A DNA stretch of 64,000 bases, from NCBI GenBank assembly GCA_039707655.1, contig CM077671.1, positions 370,823,220-370,887,219 on the forward strand, read 5' to 3'. The position numbers were made by a program, and so were the translations under genes. Positions 8,961 through 20,801 of this stretch are shown one piece after another. How positions within the stretch are numbered: position 1 is the first letter of the stretch; every line of letters starts with the position of its first letter. This stretch comes from Elymus sibiricus. Lineage: Eukaryota; Streptophyta; Magnoliopsida; Poales; Poaceae. The notes under the pieces were generated by a model. The model worked only from the letters and a program-made list of their open reading frames with translations. It was not told the origin of the DNA and searched no databases.

Positions 8961-11900
8961 GCTTCTCCCAGCGGCTAGCCCGAGGCGAGGGCCTTCCGGC
9001 TGCTCCGCCTCCGGCTCCCCGCGAGCCGGCTCCGGCCCAGGCGCAGCCGCCGGCTCCAGCCCCGGCAGCCAACGACGGCCGCCTCCACGACCAGTTCCCC
9101 CGCCAGGACGGGTCCTACGTCGTCTTCACCAGCGAAGCAACCGACAAGCACAGCGTGCGCCAGCGCCGGCACGAGGTGAACGCCACCGCCCCCTTGGTCC
9201 CCCAATTCATGCATTGGTCTGAGAAGCCGGTCACCTGGAGCCGGACGGACCACCCGGACGTGATGCCGAACCCAGGAAGCTACGCCCTCGTCCTCGATCC
9301 CACCATCGTCTCCGAGAGGCGCACCTGCCGTTTCTCGCGGGTATTGATCAACGGGGGAAGCTGCATCAACATCCTCTATCGTGACACGATGCTCAAGCTG
9401 GGGCTCAAGGAGAAAGACCTGCGAGCAAGCCGGACGGTTTTCCACGGCATCGTGCCGGGAAAATCCTGCACCCCCATCGGCAAAATCGAGCTCGACATTC
9501 TCTTCGGCGACCAGAGCCATTTCCGCCGCGAGCCGATATGGTTCGAGGTGGTGGACCTCGACAGTCCCTACCACGCGCTGCTGGGCAGGCCGACCCTCGT
9601 CAAGTTCATGGCGGTCCCCCATTACGCCTACCTCAAGCTCAAGATGCCAGGCCTCAAGGGCATCATCATCGTCGCCGGCGACTACAAGATGTCGATCAAG
9701 TGCGCCCGTGACGGCAGCCGGCTGGCCGAGGCTCTGGAGATAGCGGAGGAAAGGCGGCAGCTCGACTGGCTCGTGGCTCACACCTTCGGCCAGCCGGCCG
9801 TGCTGGCTCCTCCGTCCCAGTCGGCCAGCGAAGCGTCGTTCCAGCCGTCCAAGGACACCAAGCAAGTGCCGCTCGACCCGGCTAACCCCAAGCAGTGCGT
9901 CACCATCGGCGCCAACCTCAACAGCAAATAGGAAGGCGAGCTCGTCGACTTCCTCCGTGAGAATCGGGACATCTTTGCATGATCTCCCAAGGACATGTCG
10001 GGTGTTCTGAGGAAGTTCGCCGAGCACAAACTTCACGTCCGGCCGGATGCGAAGCCGATCAAGCAACCCCTGCGCTGTTTCTCCGAGGAGAAGCGGCGTA
10101 CTATAGGAGAGGAGATCGCCCGGCTGCTCGCAGCCGGCTTCATCATGGAAGTGTTTCACCCGGACTGGCTGGCCAACCTAGTCCTGGTGCTGAAGAAGAA
10201 CAAGACCTGGCGCATGTGTATCGACTACACCAGCCTGAACAAAGCATGTCCCAAGGACCCATTCGCCCTGTCCCAGATCGATCAAGTCATCGACTCCACG
10301 GCCGGCTGTGACTTGCTGTCCTTCCCGGACGCCTATTCCGGCTACCACCAGATCAAGCTGGATCCAGCTGACCGGCTGAAGACCTCCTTCATCACCCCCT
10401 TCGGGGCCTACTGCTACATCACCATGTCCTTCGGCTTGAAGAATGCAGGCGCCACTTTCCAGCGTTGCATGCAGAAGTGCCTCCTGCCGCAGATCGGCAG
10501 GAACGTCCACGTCTATGTTGACGACATCGTCGTCAAAACCAAGAAGCATTTCAGCCTCCTTGACGACCTCCGGGAGACCTTCACCAATCTGCACGAGTAC
10601 AAGGTCAAGCTCAACCCGGAGAAGTGCATTTTTGGCGTCCCAGCCGGCCAGCTGCTGGGTTTCTTCGTGTCCGCCCGCAGCATCAAGGCTAACCCGGAGA
10701 AGATCAGGGCGATCGAGCGTATGCCCAAGCCAACCCGTCTCCGCGACGTCCAGAAGTTCACCGGCTGCCTCGCCTCGCTCAGCCGGTTCGTCAGCCGGCT
10801 GGGAGAGAAGGCCCTGCCCCTTTACCAGCTCCTGAGGAGGACGGCGCTTGTCGAGCCGGGCGCCAACTCCACCAGGAAGCCGGCCAAGTTTGAGTGGACC
10901 GACCAGGCGGACGCAGCGTTCCGCGACCTCAAACGAGTCCTCACCTGCGCGCCCATCCTGGCCGCGCCGGCTAAGAAGGAGCCCCTGCTCGCATACATCG
11001 CGGTGACCACCCGCATCATCAGCGTCATCCTGGTCGTGGAGCGGCCGGAGGAGGGCAAAGCGCTAACGGTCCAGCGCCTCGTCTACTACCTCAGCGAAGT
11101 CCTCTCCGCCTCCAAGCAAAACTACCCCCACTACCAGAAGATGTGCTATGGCATATACTTCGCTGTCCAGAAGATCAAGCAATATTTCCAAGAGCACGTC
11201 ATCACCGTGGTGAGCACGACGCCGCTGGGCGAGATCATGAGCGGCCGGGACGCCACCGGTCGAATCGCCAAATGGGCCATCGCCCTCACCGACTACGAGA
11301 TCCGATACGAGCCGCGCACCGCCATCAAGTCACAGGCGATGGCCGACTTCCTTGTCGACTGGGCTGAGACCCAGTTCATGCCGCCTCCCCCAGACTCCAT
11401 GCACTGGCGCATGCACTTCGACGGCTCGAAGATGCGGACCGGTCTGGGAGCCGGCATCGTCCTGTCGTCTCCAAAAGGAGACCAGCTCAAGTATGCACTC
11501 CAAATCCACTTCGCTGCTTCCAACAACGTGGCCGAGTACGAGGCGCTCGTCCACGGCCTCCGGCTCGCCAAGGAGATTGGCATCCGGCACATCTTGTGTT
11601 TCGGCGACTCCGACCTGGTGGTGTAGCAGGTCTCTGGCGAGTGGGACGCCAGGGACGCCAACATGGCCAGCTACCGTTTCCTCGTCCAGCAGCTCACTGG
11701 CTCCTTTGAGGGCTGCGAGTTCCACCACGTCCCCCGGGCAGACAACGAGGCGGCGGACGCCTTGGCCAAAATCGGCTCCACCCGCTAGGCCATCCCGGCT
11801 GGCGTCTCCCTCGAGCAGCTGCGCAAGCCATCGATCAAACCTTCCGCCGAATCGGAGTCCATCTTCGTACCCGCGGATCCCGCCGGCTCCTCGACGAGCC

Positions 11901-13405
11901 CGGGGACTCCGCCGGCTCCGATGGTTCCACCGGCTCCACCTGCTCCACCGGCTACGCCCGCCACGCCGGCTCCAGCGGCTGTCGTTCCAGCGACCGCTGG
12001 CCTCGAGCCCGCGGCCGTCATGATGGCTGTCGACCAGCCGGACCCGGGGACTGGCGAGCCTAGCGAGCCGATCCCGGGGGCTCCGGCTGCCCAGAATCTC
12101 CAACCCGTGCCGGAGCCCGCCTCGGTGTCGGCTCCGTCGTGGGCCCAGCCAATCTTGTCTTTCCTCCTGCGCGGCGAGCTCCCCCCTGACGAAGACAAAG
12201 CCTGGCAGATCCAGCGCCGTGCACCCGCCAACAGCATCATCAACCATGAGCTGGTGCACCGCAGCACAACCGGCGTGTACCAACGTTGCGTCGAGTCCGA
12301 GAGGGGCCAGGAAATCCTTCGAGATATCCACCAGGGCGAGTGCGGGCACCATGCCGCCTCGAGGACCCTGGTGGCCAAGGCGTTTCGCCACGGTTACTAC
12401 TGGCCGACTGCGCTAGAGGAAGCGACACAGGTCGTCGACAAATGCGAAGGGTGCCAGTGCTTCCGTGCGCAAAGCCACCTGCCGGCTGCGGCGCTCAAAA
12501 CCATCCCGCTGTTGTGGCCCTTTGCCGTCTAGGGGCTCGACATGGTGGGGCCATTCAGAACCACTCGAGGCGGCATGACGCATCTGCTGGTAGCCGTCGA
12601 CAAGTTCAGCAAGTGGATCGAGGCCAGACCCATCAAGAAGTTGGACGGCCCCACCGCCGTCCGATTCATCGAAGACATAACAGTCTGCTACGGCGTCCCG
12701 CACAGCATCATCACCGACAACGGCACCAACTTCGCCAAGGGTGCGCTAGCACGTTTCTGCGCCAAACAAGGCATCCGGCTCGACCTGGCCTCGGTTGCCC
12801 ACCCGCAGTCGAATGGTCAGGCCGAGAGGGCTAACGGCTTAATCCTGGCCGGCATCAAGCCCCGGCTCATGGCACCACTCGTCCGCTCAGCCGGCTGCTG
12901 GATCGAGGAACTGCCGGCCGTCTTGTGGAGCCTGAGGACCACGCCCAACCGATCAACCGGCTTCACGCCTTTCTTCCTCGTGTACGGGTCCGAGGCGGTC
13001 ATCCCCACGGACATCGAGTTTGACTCGCCTCGAGTCGCCCTGTACACGGAGACGGACGCAAAGGAGGCAAGGGAGGATGGCGTCGACCTTCTCGAGGAGG
13101 CCTGCGAACTAGCGCTGAGCCGGATGGCTATCTATCAGCAGAAGCTCTGGCACTACCACAGCAAGCGCATCCGGCCCCTCTCCTTCCGCGAGGGGGACCT
13201 GGTGCTCAGGCGGATCCAGTGAACCACCGGCCAGCACAAATTGTCTTCCCCATGGGAGGGCCCGTTCATCATCAGCAAGGCGCTGCACAACAACGCGTAC
13301 TATCTAATAGACGCGCAGAAGCCGCAGAAGCGCAAGAGAGACGCCTTCGGCGAGGAGACGGAGCGCTCGTGGAACGCGGCGCTCCTCCGACCGTTTTACT
13401 GCTAA
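8961..13405 (+). pseudogene. Protease-RT-RNase H-integrase of element C with six stops
   Basis: All parts lie in a single frame with no frameshift. Protease (about 9340-9640) has the motif LINGGSCINILY, in which the catalytic Asp is Asn (AAC at 9350-9352), and ALLGRP. RT (about 10140-10700) has FPDAYSGYHQIKLDP and YVDD at 10514-10525. RNase H (about 11400-11780) keeps FDGSK, AEYEALVHG, FGDSD and ADNEAADALAK. Integrase has the HHCC zinc site (KCEGC near 12440), LDMVGP, IITDNG and NGQAERANG, so the DDE triad is intact. It ends TAA at 13403-13405. Stops: TAG 9929, TGA 9980, TAG 11624, TAG 11786, TAG 12530, TGA 13220. Each is one transition from a sense codon. A Pro/Ala/Thr-rich linker (about 11880-12150) separates RNase H from integrase. 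Confidence 0.92.
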
Positions 13406-14068
13406 GGACCAGTGTATGTATGTACCCCCCCCCTTTTGGGCTTATGAATGCAATGGGTGCCCCAAGCCAGCTCTTGGGGCAAGCCTCTTTTGTTTCCTTC
13501 CAAAGCTGTTCGCCTCACTCACCGGTTCCCGGACTCGGTTCCGCGGTCTCGGCGGCTCGCCGGCTAGCCTTGACGTCGCTCCCCGGAGCCGGTCAAGTAA
13601 TGTGGACTAAGGAAAACACCCTACCACCCCACCCAGCTACAGACCGGCTCCCGGCTGTCCGGCTGGTGGGTCCTCGGGACGGTAAACTTAGCACACGCGA
13701 AAATGGTCCTAGGGGGTCACCGGCTAGGGCTAGCCGGAACCTTTTTTTAGCCTCTGCCATTTACCTTAGCCAAAACACCCTCGCGGCTCTCAAACACACG
13801 ACCGGCTCCCCCGAGGCGGATGCCCCGTCCCAGCTACAGACCGGCTCCCGGCTATCCGGCTGGCGGGGCCAATGCTAAAAGGGACAAGGTTTCGGGTAGA
13901 CAGAGCCAAAAAAGGCAAAAAGGCTAAGGTCGAGTCGGCACACATAAAAAAGCTTTTGCAACCAAAAGCACAAATTTATATACAAAACGGCCCGCAGCCC
14001 CCAGTTCATTACATCTACACCCCCAGTGGGTGGAACGGCAGTCTAACAAAATACAGGAAAGAAAGGGC
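13406..14068 (+). other. Element C spacer between pol and the antisense gene
   Basis: GC-rich, without a convincing frame. It holds a 37-bp direct repeat at 13634-13670 and 13831-13867 (two mismatches) and many CCGGCT phrases. Confidence 0.6.
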
Positions 14069-17000
14069 CTAAGTAGCGGCAGAGCCGTCTTCTCCTCCGG
14101 CATCCTTTGCGGCAGCGCCGTCTTCTCCTCCGTCCTTGGTCATGGCGGGCTCCGCACCGCCCTCCGGGTCCAGGTCGCGAGCCAGCTCGGAGTCGTCGGT
14201 GCTGGACTCGGTGGCTTCGTCGTCTGTCTCCCCGGCGCTACCCTCCGAGTCGTCGATGACGAGCCCGAACCGGTCCTCCGGGACCACCTCGCCGTCTGCC
14301 GTCCGCTCCGGGACATATTCGTCCCAAGGGGCAAAGGAAGCGAGGTCTGGCTCAGCATCCGTGCCAGCACGTTGGGCTGCTCAGCATCCGTGCCGGCGCG
14401 TTGGGCTGCAAGCAGCCCAAAATCCAGCTCGGGGTACCATGACCTCGCAACCCGAAGCGCCATGGCCGCCCCGGCGCGCGTCGCGGAAGACCTCCAGGCG
14501 TTCACCCGCGCGGACCCGGCCTCCAGCCACCTAGACAGCCGGCTCATGGATACCGGATCGACCGCGTCCGGCCAGAGGGTGCGGACCAGCTCCAAGCCGG
14601 CAGCCTGGAGCCGCTTCAGGGCTCGGACCACCTCGTCCAGATGCACCCTGCCGGCGATCCCCACCTCTTCCACGGTCCAGGCGGCAAGCTCCCCAACATG
14701 AGCTCCAAGCGCCCGTTGAGCCTCAGGTTGGGCCTCCACGGCCGCTTCCGCTGCCGCATGTGTACCTATGAAGGTCGCTGGGGGAGAAAGGAACGCATGA
14801 TGTAAGACGAAGAAAACGGCGGCCCCAAGCCAACGCGCAAAGACAAATAAGACAACCAAAACCTACCGGCTAGAAGCCGGTCCCCTTCCAGCGCCTCCTC
14901 CTGCTGCTTGGCATCCCTGGCCGACCACTCCTGGAGCCGGCGCTCATACTCGACGCGGGCCGCCTGCTCCTCCCTGACCGCCTTCGCCAGCGAGGCATCC
15001 TTTTCCTCCAGCTCCTTGCGATGGACCGCATCCCGCTCCTCCAACCACCGTTGGAAAGCCTCCTCCCGCTCCTCCAACTCCCAGCGGTGAGCCGCCTCGC
15101 GCTCCTCCTTCTCCACCTTCGCCTGATCCGCCTCCTGGCAGAGCCGGTCGCGCTCCGCGGTCAGGAGGTCCCGTTGTTCGCCAAGACGCACCACCTGGCG
15201 TCGGAGACTGACCGTCTCGGTGTGGGTGGCTGCTCGGGACGAGGATGCCGCTGTCAGAAAGCAAACGAAGAAAAGGATTCAGCCCGCCTCCGGAGCAACC
15301 GGCCTGAATCCCGGGGGCTACACCTAGTGGGTGCGCTCGTGCGCCCCCACTTGAAGTTCGCGAGGTTCCATACCTTGCAGATCCGCGGACATGACGGCCA
15401 GCCAATTTTCGGCCCCGCGGTACAAGCCTAGCAGCGTGTTGTACGCGGCTACCCGGCGGTCGTGCGCGGCCTACAAAGAACACAAACAAAGATGCCATTA
15501 GACTCGACCCGCCTACGTCCCGAGCTGGCCCGAGTCTCGGGGGCTACACCCAGTGGGTGCGCTGGCGCGCCCCCATTGGAAAAAACCAAAATAAAGCATG
15601 AGGCTTCGAGCCCTTACCGCGACGGATTGCTCGAGGTGGACCAGCCGGTCGCTGGTGGCCCGGGCCTCTTGCGCCACCTGGGCACAGCAGGCGGCAAACT
15701 CCTCGACGGCGGCAACCACCGCAGCCCCAAGGGCGCTCGGCGCGTCGTTGATGGCCCCGCCTCCGACCGTGGCCCAGGTTTCCTGCGGCCGACCCCCGTC
15801 GGCGGGCCCGGACGCGCCCTTCGCCGTGGTCACCAGGGGCCCTGCCCCTTCCGGCGCCACGGTTCCGGGTGCCCCTGTTGACGAGCCCGGGGCGTCCGCC
15901 CCTCCAGGCGCCGCCGCCTCGCTGATCGGCGCTCCGCATCTGGCAGCGCTGGCCCGGCTCGCCTCCGTAGCCGGGGCCTCCGAAGTCGGGACCTCCGCGT
16001 CCAGGACGACGACCTCTGGGGGCTCCTCCGCCCCCGGCGGCACGTCCTCCGCCCCCGATGGGGCCGTGTTGTTGCCCAGCTCCGCCCCTGCGGCGGTGTC
16101 TGCCGCACTCGCGGTCGCGTCCGCCTCCTCCTCGACCCGCGCGTCTGCCTCCGCCCGCCGCCCGGGGTCGTGCCTATCCTTGGATCTCCTCTCCCGGCCA
16201 AGGGGAAAAGGCTCCCACGACTGGCCGGCTGGCTCCGTGCTGGCCCGACCCGACGTCCGTGTTCGCGCCGCCTCCTCTCACGGGCTACGTTCCTCTTCAC
16301 GCAGCTCCCGCTCGGCCGCCTCGAGGTCCCGCCATGCCGCGCGCTCCCTATCCTCGATGGTAGGCGGCGGCACTGTCCCCGCCGTCTTGGCAGCCGCGTT
16401 TCTTCCAAGGGCACGCGGCTCCCTGGGTGGGCAAGATAAGGAAGGGAGGCCGACAAAGAAATAAGCAAGTAATTAGAGAGGACTTACCCGATGGTAACGG
16501 GGACCGCCCGCCTGGCGGGGCCCGACCGGGCGACCCACAGTTTCTTCCCGCCGCCTCCACGGCCGCCTTCCGGCTGTCCGGTGGCCGCTCGTTTGGGAGC
16601 CGGCCTTGGGCTAGCCGGCTGCTTCCCTGTGCCGCCAGCGACCGCGTTGTCCCGGCTGGGCGCGCGGTCGACGCGGCGAACGCGCCTCCTTGGCGCCGTG
16701 GTGTCATCTCCCGAAGCTTTGGGGTCCTCTGGAGCCGCTGCATTGCGCACCCTTTCCGTTTCAGTGTCGTCATCGGTCCAGTCCCGCAAAGGTGTTCGGG
16801 GAAGGAACTCACCAGCCGACTCGGTTGCCTCCGTCTCCGTCTCGCCGACGCCGGGTGCACCGGCCGGCTCCACGTCGTCAGTGTCCTCGACCTCCTCCGG
16901 GTCCGACTCCTCCACGTCTGCAGCCGGAGCGCCGTAGTTCTGCAACAACGGGAAAACCTGCATGCACGAGGGGCCCCCCATCGTCAGGCCATGGGGGGAA

Positions 17001-17996
17001 GCCGTTTTCGACAAGAAAAAGGGTGGGGGACAGCTCGCCACGCACCTGCGGAGCCGGACGGTCCCGACTGTATCGGGCCTTCCCCCATCGCCATCCACCC
17101 TCGTCCATCTTGGCGGCTGAGATGGCGTTCACCCTCCTCGCCACCTGCACCGCCTTCAGCTCTTTGGTGGAAAGCCAGCAAGGGTCGCGCCGCCCCCCCC
17201 CCCCCATCTGACAGGTGAGGTGCGGTCGGTGCTGCAGAGGCTGCACCCGGCGCACCACCATCGTAGCCAGGAGGTCCGTGGCCAACAGCCCCTCTGTCCT
17301 GTTCATCACCCCCAGTCGCTCGCAGAGCCGGATCACCGTCTCGGGCGCTACGGCCGGAGGCGTCTTCCAGTTCAGCATTGCCACCGGCGGCTAGTTGACG
17401 AAGGCGGGGAGGTTGATGTAGTCCTCCTCCGGCTTCACGTTCTTCACATAGAAGAACCCTTTCTACCAGTTCTTCACCGAATCCTGCAAGGGGAGTTGCG
17501 GGAATCCGGCTCCGGCGCGGAAGTGGATCAGGACCGTCTGGCGCTTGAGGTAGAAGAGCCGGCACCAGAGGTCCAGGCGCGGCTCCACCCCCAGGAAGCC
17601 CTCGCAGAGGGAGACGAATGCCGCCAGCTGCAGGACGGCGTTGGCGGCCAGATGGTGCGGCTGCAGCCCGAAATACGTGAGGAATCGCCGGAAGAATGTG
17701 CTTGCCGGCAAGCCGAGCCCGCGGAGGAAGTGCTCGGCGAAAACCACCACCTCGCCCTCCCTTGGTGTCGGCGCGTTCTCCGCCTCGGCGATGCGCGCCT
17801 CCAGGTGCTCCGCCGGCAGCAGCTTGCGGCGATGGCGGAGGTGCTCGATGAAGTGCTCATCAACGTCGCTGCCGTCCCACGCCCCTTTGCTCACTATCAC
17901 CCTCGAGGGTCTCGTGGTCGTGGCGGTGGAGCGCAAATGCCCGGTCTCGGTGCGGCTTCCGACGGCGGCGAACAGCGGCGCGGCGGGTGCGCAGCT

Positions 17997-18033
<37 letters not shown>

Positions 18034-18191
18034 CGGGGAGGGGAGGGGCGACGACGAAGAGGTGCTGGGGCAGAGGAAACGAGCGTGCCGTTCCGCTCCT
18101 CTTCCCCCCCATTTAAACCCCCGCGCGGAGGTAGTGGGGAGCGGATCCGTCGCGCACGACCCCCACTACTTCCACCACGCGCGGGAGGCAT
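14069..18191 (-). pseudogene. Antisense gene of element C (plant gypsy antisense family)
   Basis: Minus-strand coding blocks face pol. The N-terminal block (18191-17463) contains HFLRGLGLPASTFFRRFL, then LQPHHLAANAVLQLAAFVSL and LGVEPRLDLW. This is the conserved core of the plant 'putative gypsy type transposon' family (Pfam Transposase_28). Two TAG codons follow (after VKNW and after AFVN), then a block at 17384-16878 with MLNWKTPPAVAPETVIRLCE. A long charged coiled coil (15194-14890) and an acidic C-terminal part (14740-14069) come later. Introns probably separate the blocks but I did not place them. A (CT)n tract at 18002-18031 encodes an Arg-Glu run. The protein's role is unknown. Confidence 0.65.
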
Positions 18192-18522
18192 TAACGTGCT
18201 CCAGGAACACCAACCGACGGCCCGGGCCGCAGAAGATCCGTGCGCACGGGCCGAGGCTGCGGCCGAAGTGGGCCCCGCCCCACGGCCCGGTCTTGTCTCC
18301 CGTGAGGCCTGTCAGGTCACGGCCCGCTGCGCCCCCCACGTGGCGCGCCTCCTCTGCCCGACGGGGCGCTCGAGGCGTCCTGCGAAGCGCCGGCCGGCTA
18401 CGGAGCCGGCCGCCGCGCTCCCGCCTCCTCTGGCGCTAGGACCGTGCGTAATACGAGACAAGACTCAAGCCGGCGAGGTCCGCCGCCGTTCACCGGCGCG
18501 CCTCCCCTGCTTCGGGGTCTAC

Positions 18523-19559
18523 TGACGGGGGGATAACCCTGGGGTAGCCTCAGCCGACTCCTTCAACTTTTCAAAACGACTGCAGGACGAGCTGCCTCCC
18601 CCTGCAGTCCGGCTCCGCGCGATCCGGCTCCACCAATCGGCCGGCTAGGGGTCGCGCGGCCGACTACACCAATCGGCCGGCTAGGGGCGGAGATGCATAG
18701 CCCCCTAGCCAGCGGTACTGCACGTACTGCTGTCAGAGCACGCGTGGCTACAGAGGCCCCCGTCGCATCGGGGGTTAGCGCCCGCATGGCCACAGTGAGG
18801 CGATAGTGCCTCTGACTCTGGCCGACTGCGACCTGGCGAATGGCACAGTGCCGGCCTGCCCTCAACCACTCCATTACCTGTCCCGGCATGGCTACAGTGT
18901 GGCCGGCCATACCGCTGACCGCGCCCGGCTACCACAACACGACGCCCCGAAGGACGATCCGTGCCGCGACGAGACAGGCACAGGGGCCCGTCGGGCGGGT
19001 CCCCTCCGGCTCCCGACGGGACCCCACAGCCGGCGGGCCCTATCAGCGACGAGACCCCTCAGCCGGGGGCCCCATGGCCGGCTAGACAGACCGCCAGCTG
19101 GGGCCCTCCGGAGCCTTCTACTCATATTGTATTCCGGGGGGTTGGCCTATAAAACCCCCCGGAGCTCCCCCATGCAAAAGGGACCTCTCCTCCGATAGCA
19201 CACACCCACGTAGAGAGGCAGAGGGACCTCTCCTCCGATAGCACACAACCACGTAGAGAGGCAGAGGGACCTCTCCTCCGATAGCACACACCCACGTAGA
19301 GAGGCAGAGAGGGCAAGCTGGACCCTTCTTCCTCCTCTAGCCATAGAGCTCAAGGAGCACCATTGTAACCCCCTTTGGTTCATCAACCAGACCTGCAGGA
19401 CTACGGGTATTACCTCCCACAGAGGGCCCCGAACATGGGTACATCGCGTGTCCCTCACTGTTTGTGCCTAATCCCGTTCCCGGAGCCCGTCGGCGTCCTT
19501 CGGCCCTAACCACTCTCGATAAGCCACCCCATGGCATATGTCGTGAGAAAACGATGACA
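18523..19559 (+). repeat. Element C 3' LTR
   Basis: 1037 bp, same length as the 5' LTR, with 39 substitutions (27 transitions, 12 transversions) and no indel. It is preceded by TTCGGGGTCTAC, a weak purine tract. Confidence 0.92.
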
Positions 19560-19564
19560 AAGAG

Positions 19565-20171
19565 TTCACTCCAAAGTCACAAATAGTGGAGAACAAACGA
19601 AGAAATTATTGTAGGGTACGAAACCACCTCAAAGTTATCTTTTCCGATCAATCTTATGAGCTATCCCTATAAGTGTCACGAACAGCCCTAGAGTTCGTAC
19701 TAAAATAACACCTTAAGATACACATCAACCAAAACCCTAATGTCACCTAGATACTCCAATGTCACCACGAGTACCCATGGGCTTGATTATACGATATGCA
19801 TCACACAATTTCAGATTCATCATGTTCAATCCAACACAAAGAACTTCAAAGAGTGCCCCAAAGTTTCTACCGGAGAGTCAAGACAAAAACGTGTGCCAAC
19901 CCCTATGCATAGATTCCCAAGGTCACGGAACCCGCAAGTTGATCACCAAAACATACATCAAGTGGATCAATAGAACATCCCATTGTCACCACGGATATCC
20001 CATCGCAAGACATACATCAAGTGTTCTCAAATACTTTAAAGACTCAATCCGATAAGATAACTTCAAAGGGAAAACTCAATTCATCACAAGAAGATAGAGA
20101 GGGGAAAACTCCATATGATTCATCTATATTAATAAAGCTCGCGGTACATCAATATCGTATCATCTCAAGAA

Positions 20172-20210
<39 letters not shown>

Positions 20211-20801
20211 AAACACATAGCTACTGGTACATACCCTCAGCCCCGAGGGTGAACTACTCCCTCTTCATCATGGAGACCGCCGCGATGATGAGGATGGCCT
20301 CCGGTGATGGTTTCCCCCTCCGGCAGGGTGCCGGAACGGGCTCCCGATTGGTTTTTCGTGGCTACAGAGGCTTGCGGCGGCGGAACTTCCGATCTAGGTT
20401 TCTTTCTGGAGGTTTCTGTATTTATAAGAAATTTGTGCGTCTGAAACAAGTCAAGGGGGGCCACGGGGTGACGACAAGCCAGGGGGCGCGCCCTAGGGGG
20501 GGCGCCCCCTAGGCTTGTGGCTGCCTCGTGGGTCTTCTGGCCCAACTCCGATGCCCGTGGGTCTCTTCTAGTCCATAAAAAATCACCGTAAATTTTTATT
20601 CCGTTTGGACTCCGTTTGATATTCCTTTTCTGTAAAACTCAAAAACAAGGAAAAAACAGAAACTAGCACTGGGCTCTAGGTTAATAGGTTAGTCCCGAAA
20701 AAATAGTATAAAATAGCATATTAATGCATATAAAACATCCAAAACCGATAATATAATAGCATGGAACAATCAAAAATTATAGATACGTTGGAGACGTATC
20801 A
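19565..20801 (-). repeat. Element A 3' LTR, second part
   Basis: Continues the LTR begun at 6044-6495 after the element C insertion and matches 26050-27271 closely. It contains a (GA)n tract near 20173-20207 that is much shorter in the right LTR. It ends ...GACGTATCA and is followed inward by AAGCATCCCCAAGCTT. On the minus strand this is the AAGCTTGGGGATGCTT purine-rich tract just before the 3' LTR. Confidence 0.85.

Larger units (their letters stand above)
6496..19559 (+). mobile_element. Element C: GC-rich Ty3/gypsy retrotransposon, full length
   Basis: 13,064 bp bounded by two 1037-bp LTRs that begin TGACGGGG and end GACA. A perfect 5-bp target duplication AAGAG is at 6491-6495 and 19560-19564, inside the left LTR of element A. 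Order on the plus strand: LTR, primer site, gag, protease, RT, RNase H, integrase (to 13405). A 5.1-kb 3' region carries an antisense gene, then the LTR. The order integrase-after-RNase H marks Ty3/gypsy, and an antisense gene downstream of pol is known from Tat-lineage elements. LTR identity is about 96.2 percent (39 substitutions by hand count). Confidence 0.92.

Noticed and set aside
8975..10159. Antisense frame of 394 codons opposite gag-pol of element C
   Set aside because: It is the shadow of the GC-rich sense frame, which shows clear protease and RT motifs. The antisense translation has no domain.
11330..12391. Antisense frame of 353 codons opposite RNase H and integrase of element C
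   Set aside because: Same reason: a composition shadow of a coding region with recognisable catalytic motifs on the plus strand.
17463..18191. A host gene on the minus strand inside element C
   Set aside because: Its core matches the antisense family also present in element D, and it lies wholly between pol and the 3' LTR, so it belongs to the retroelement.
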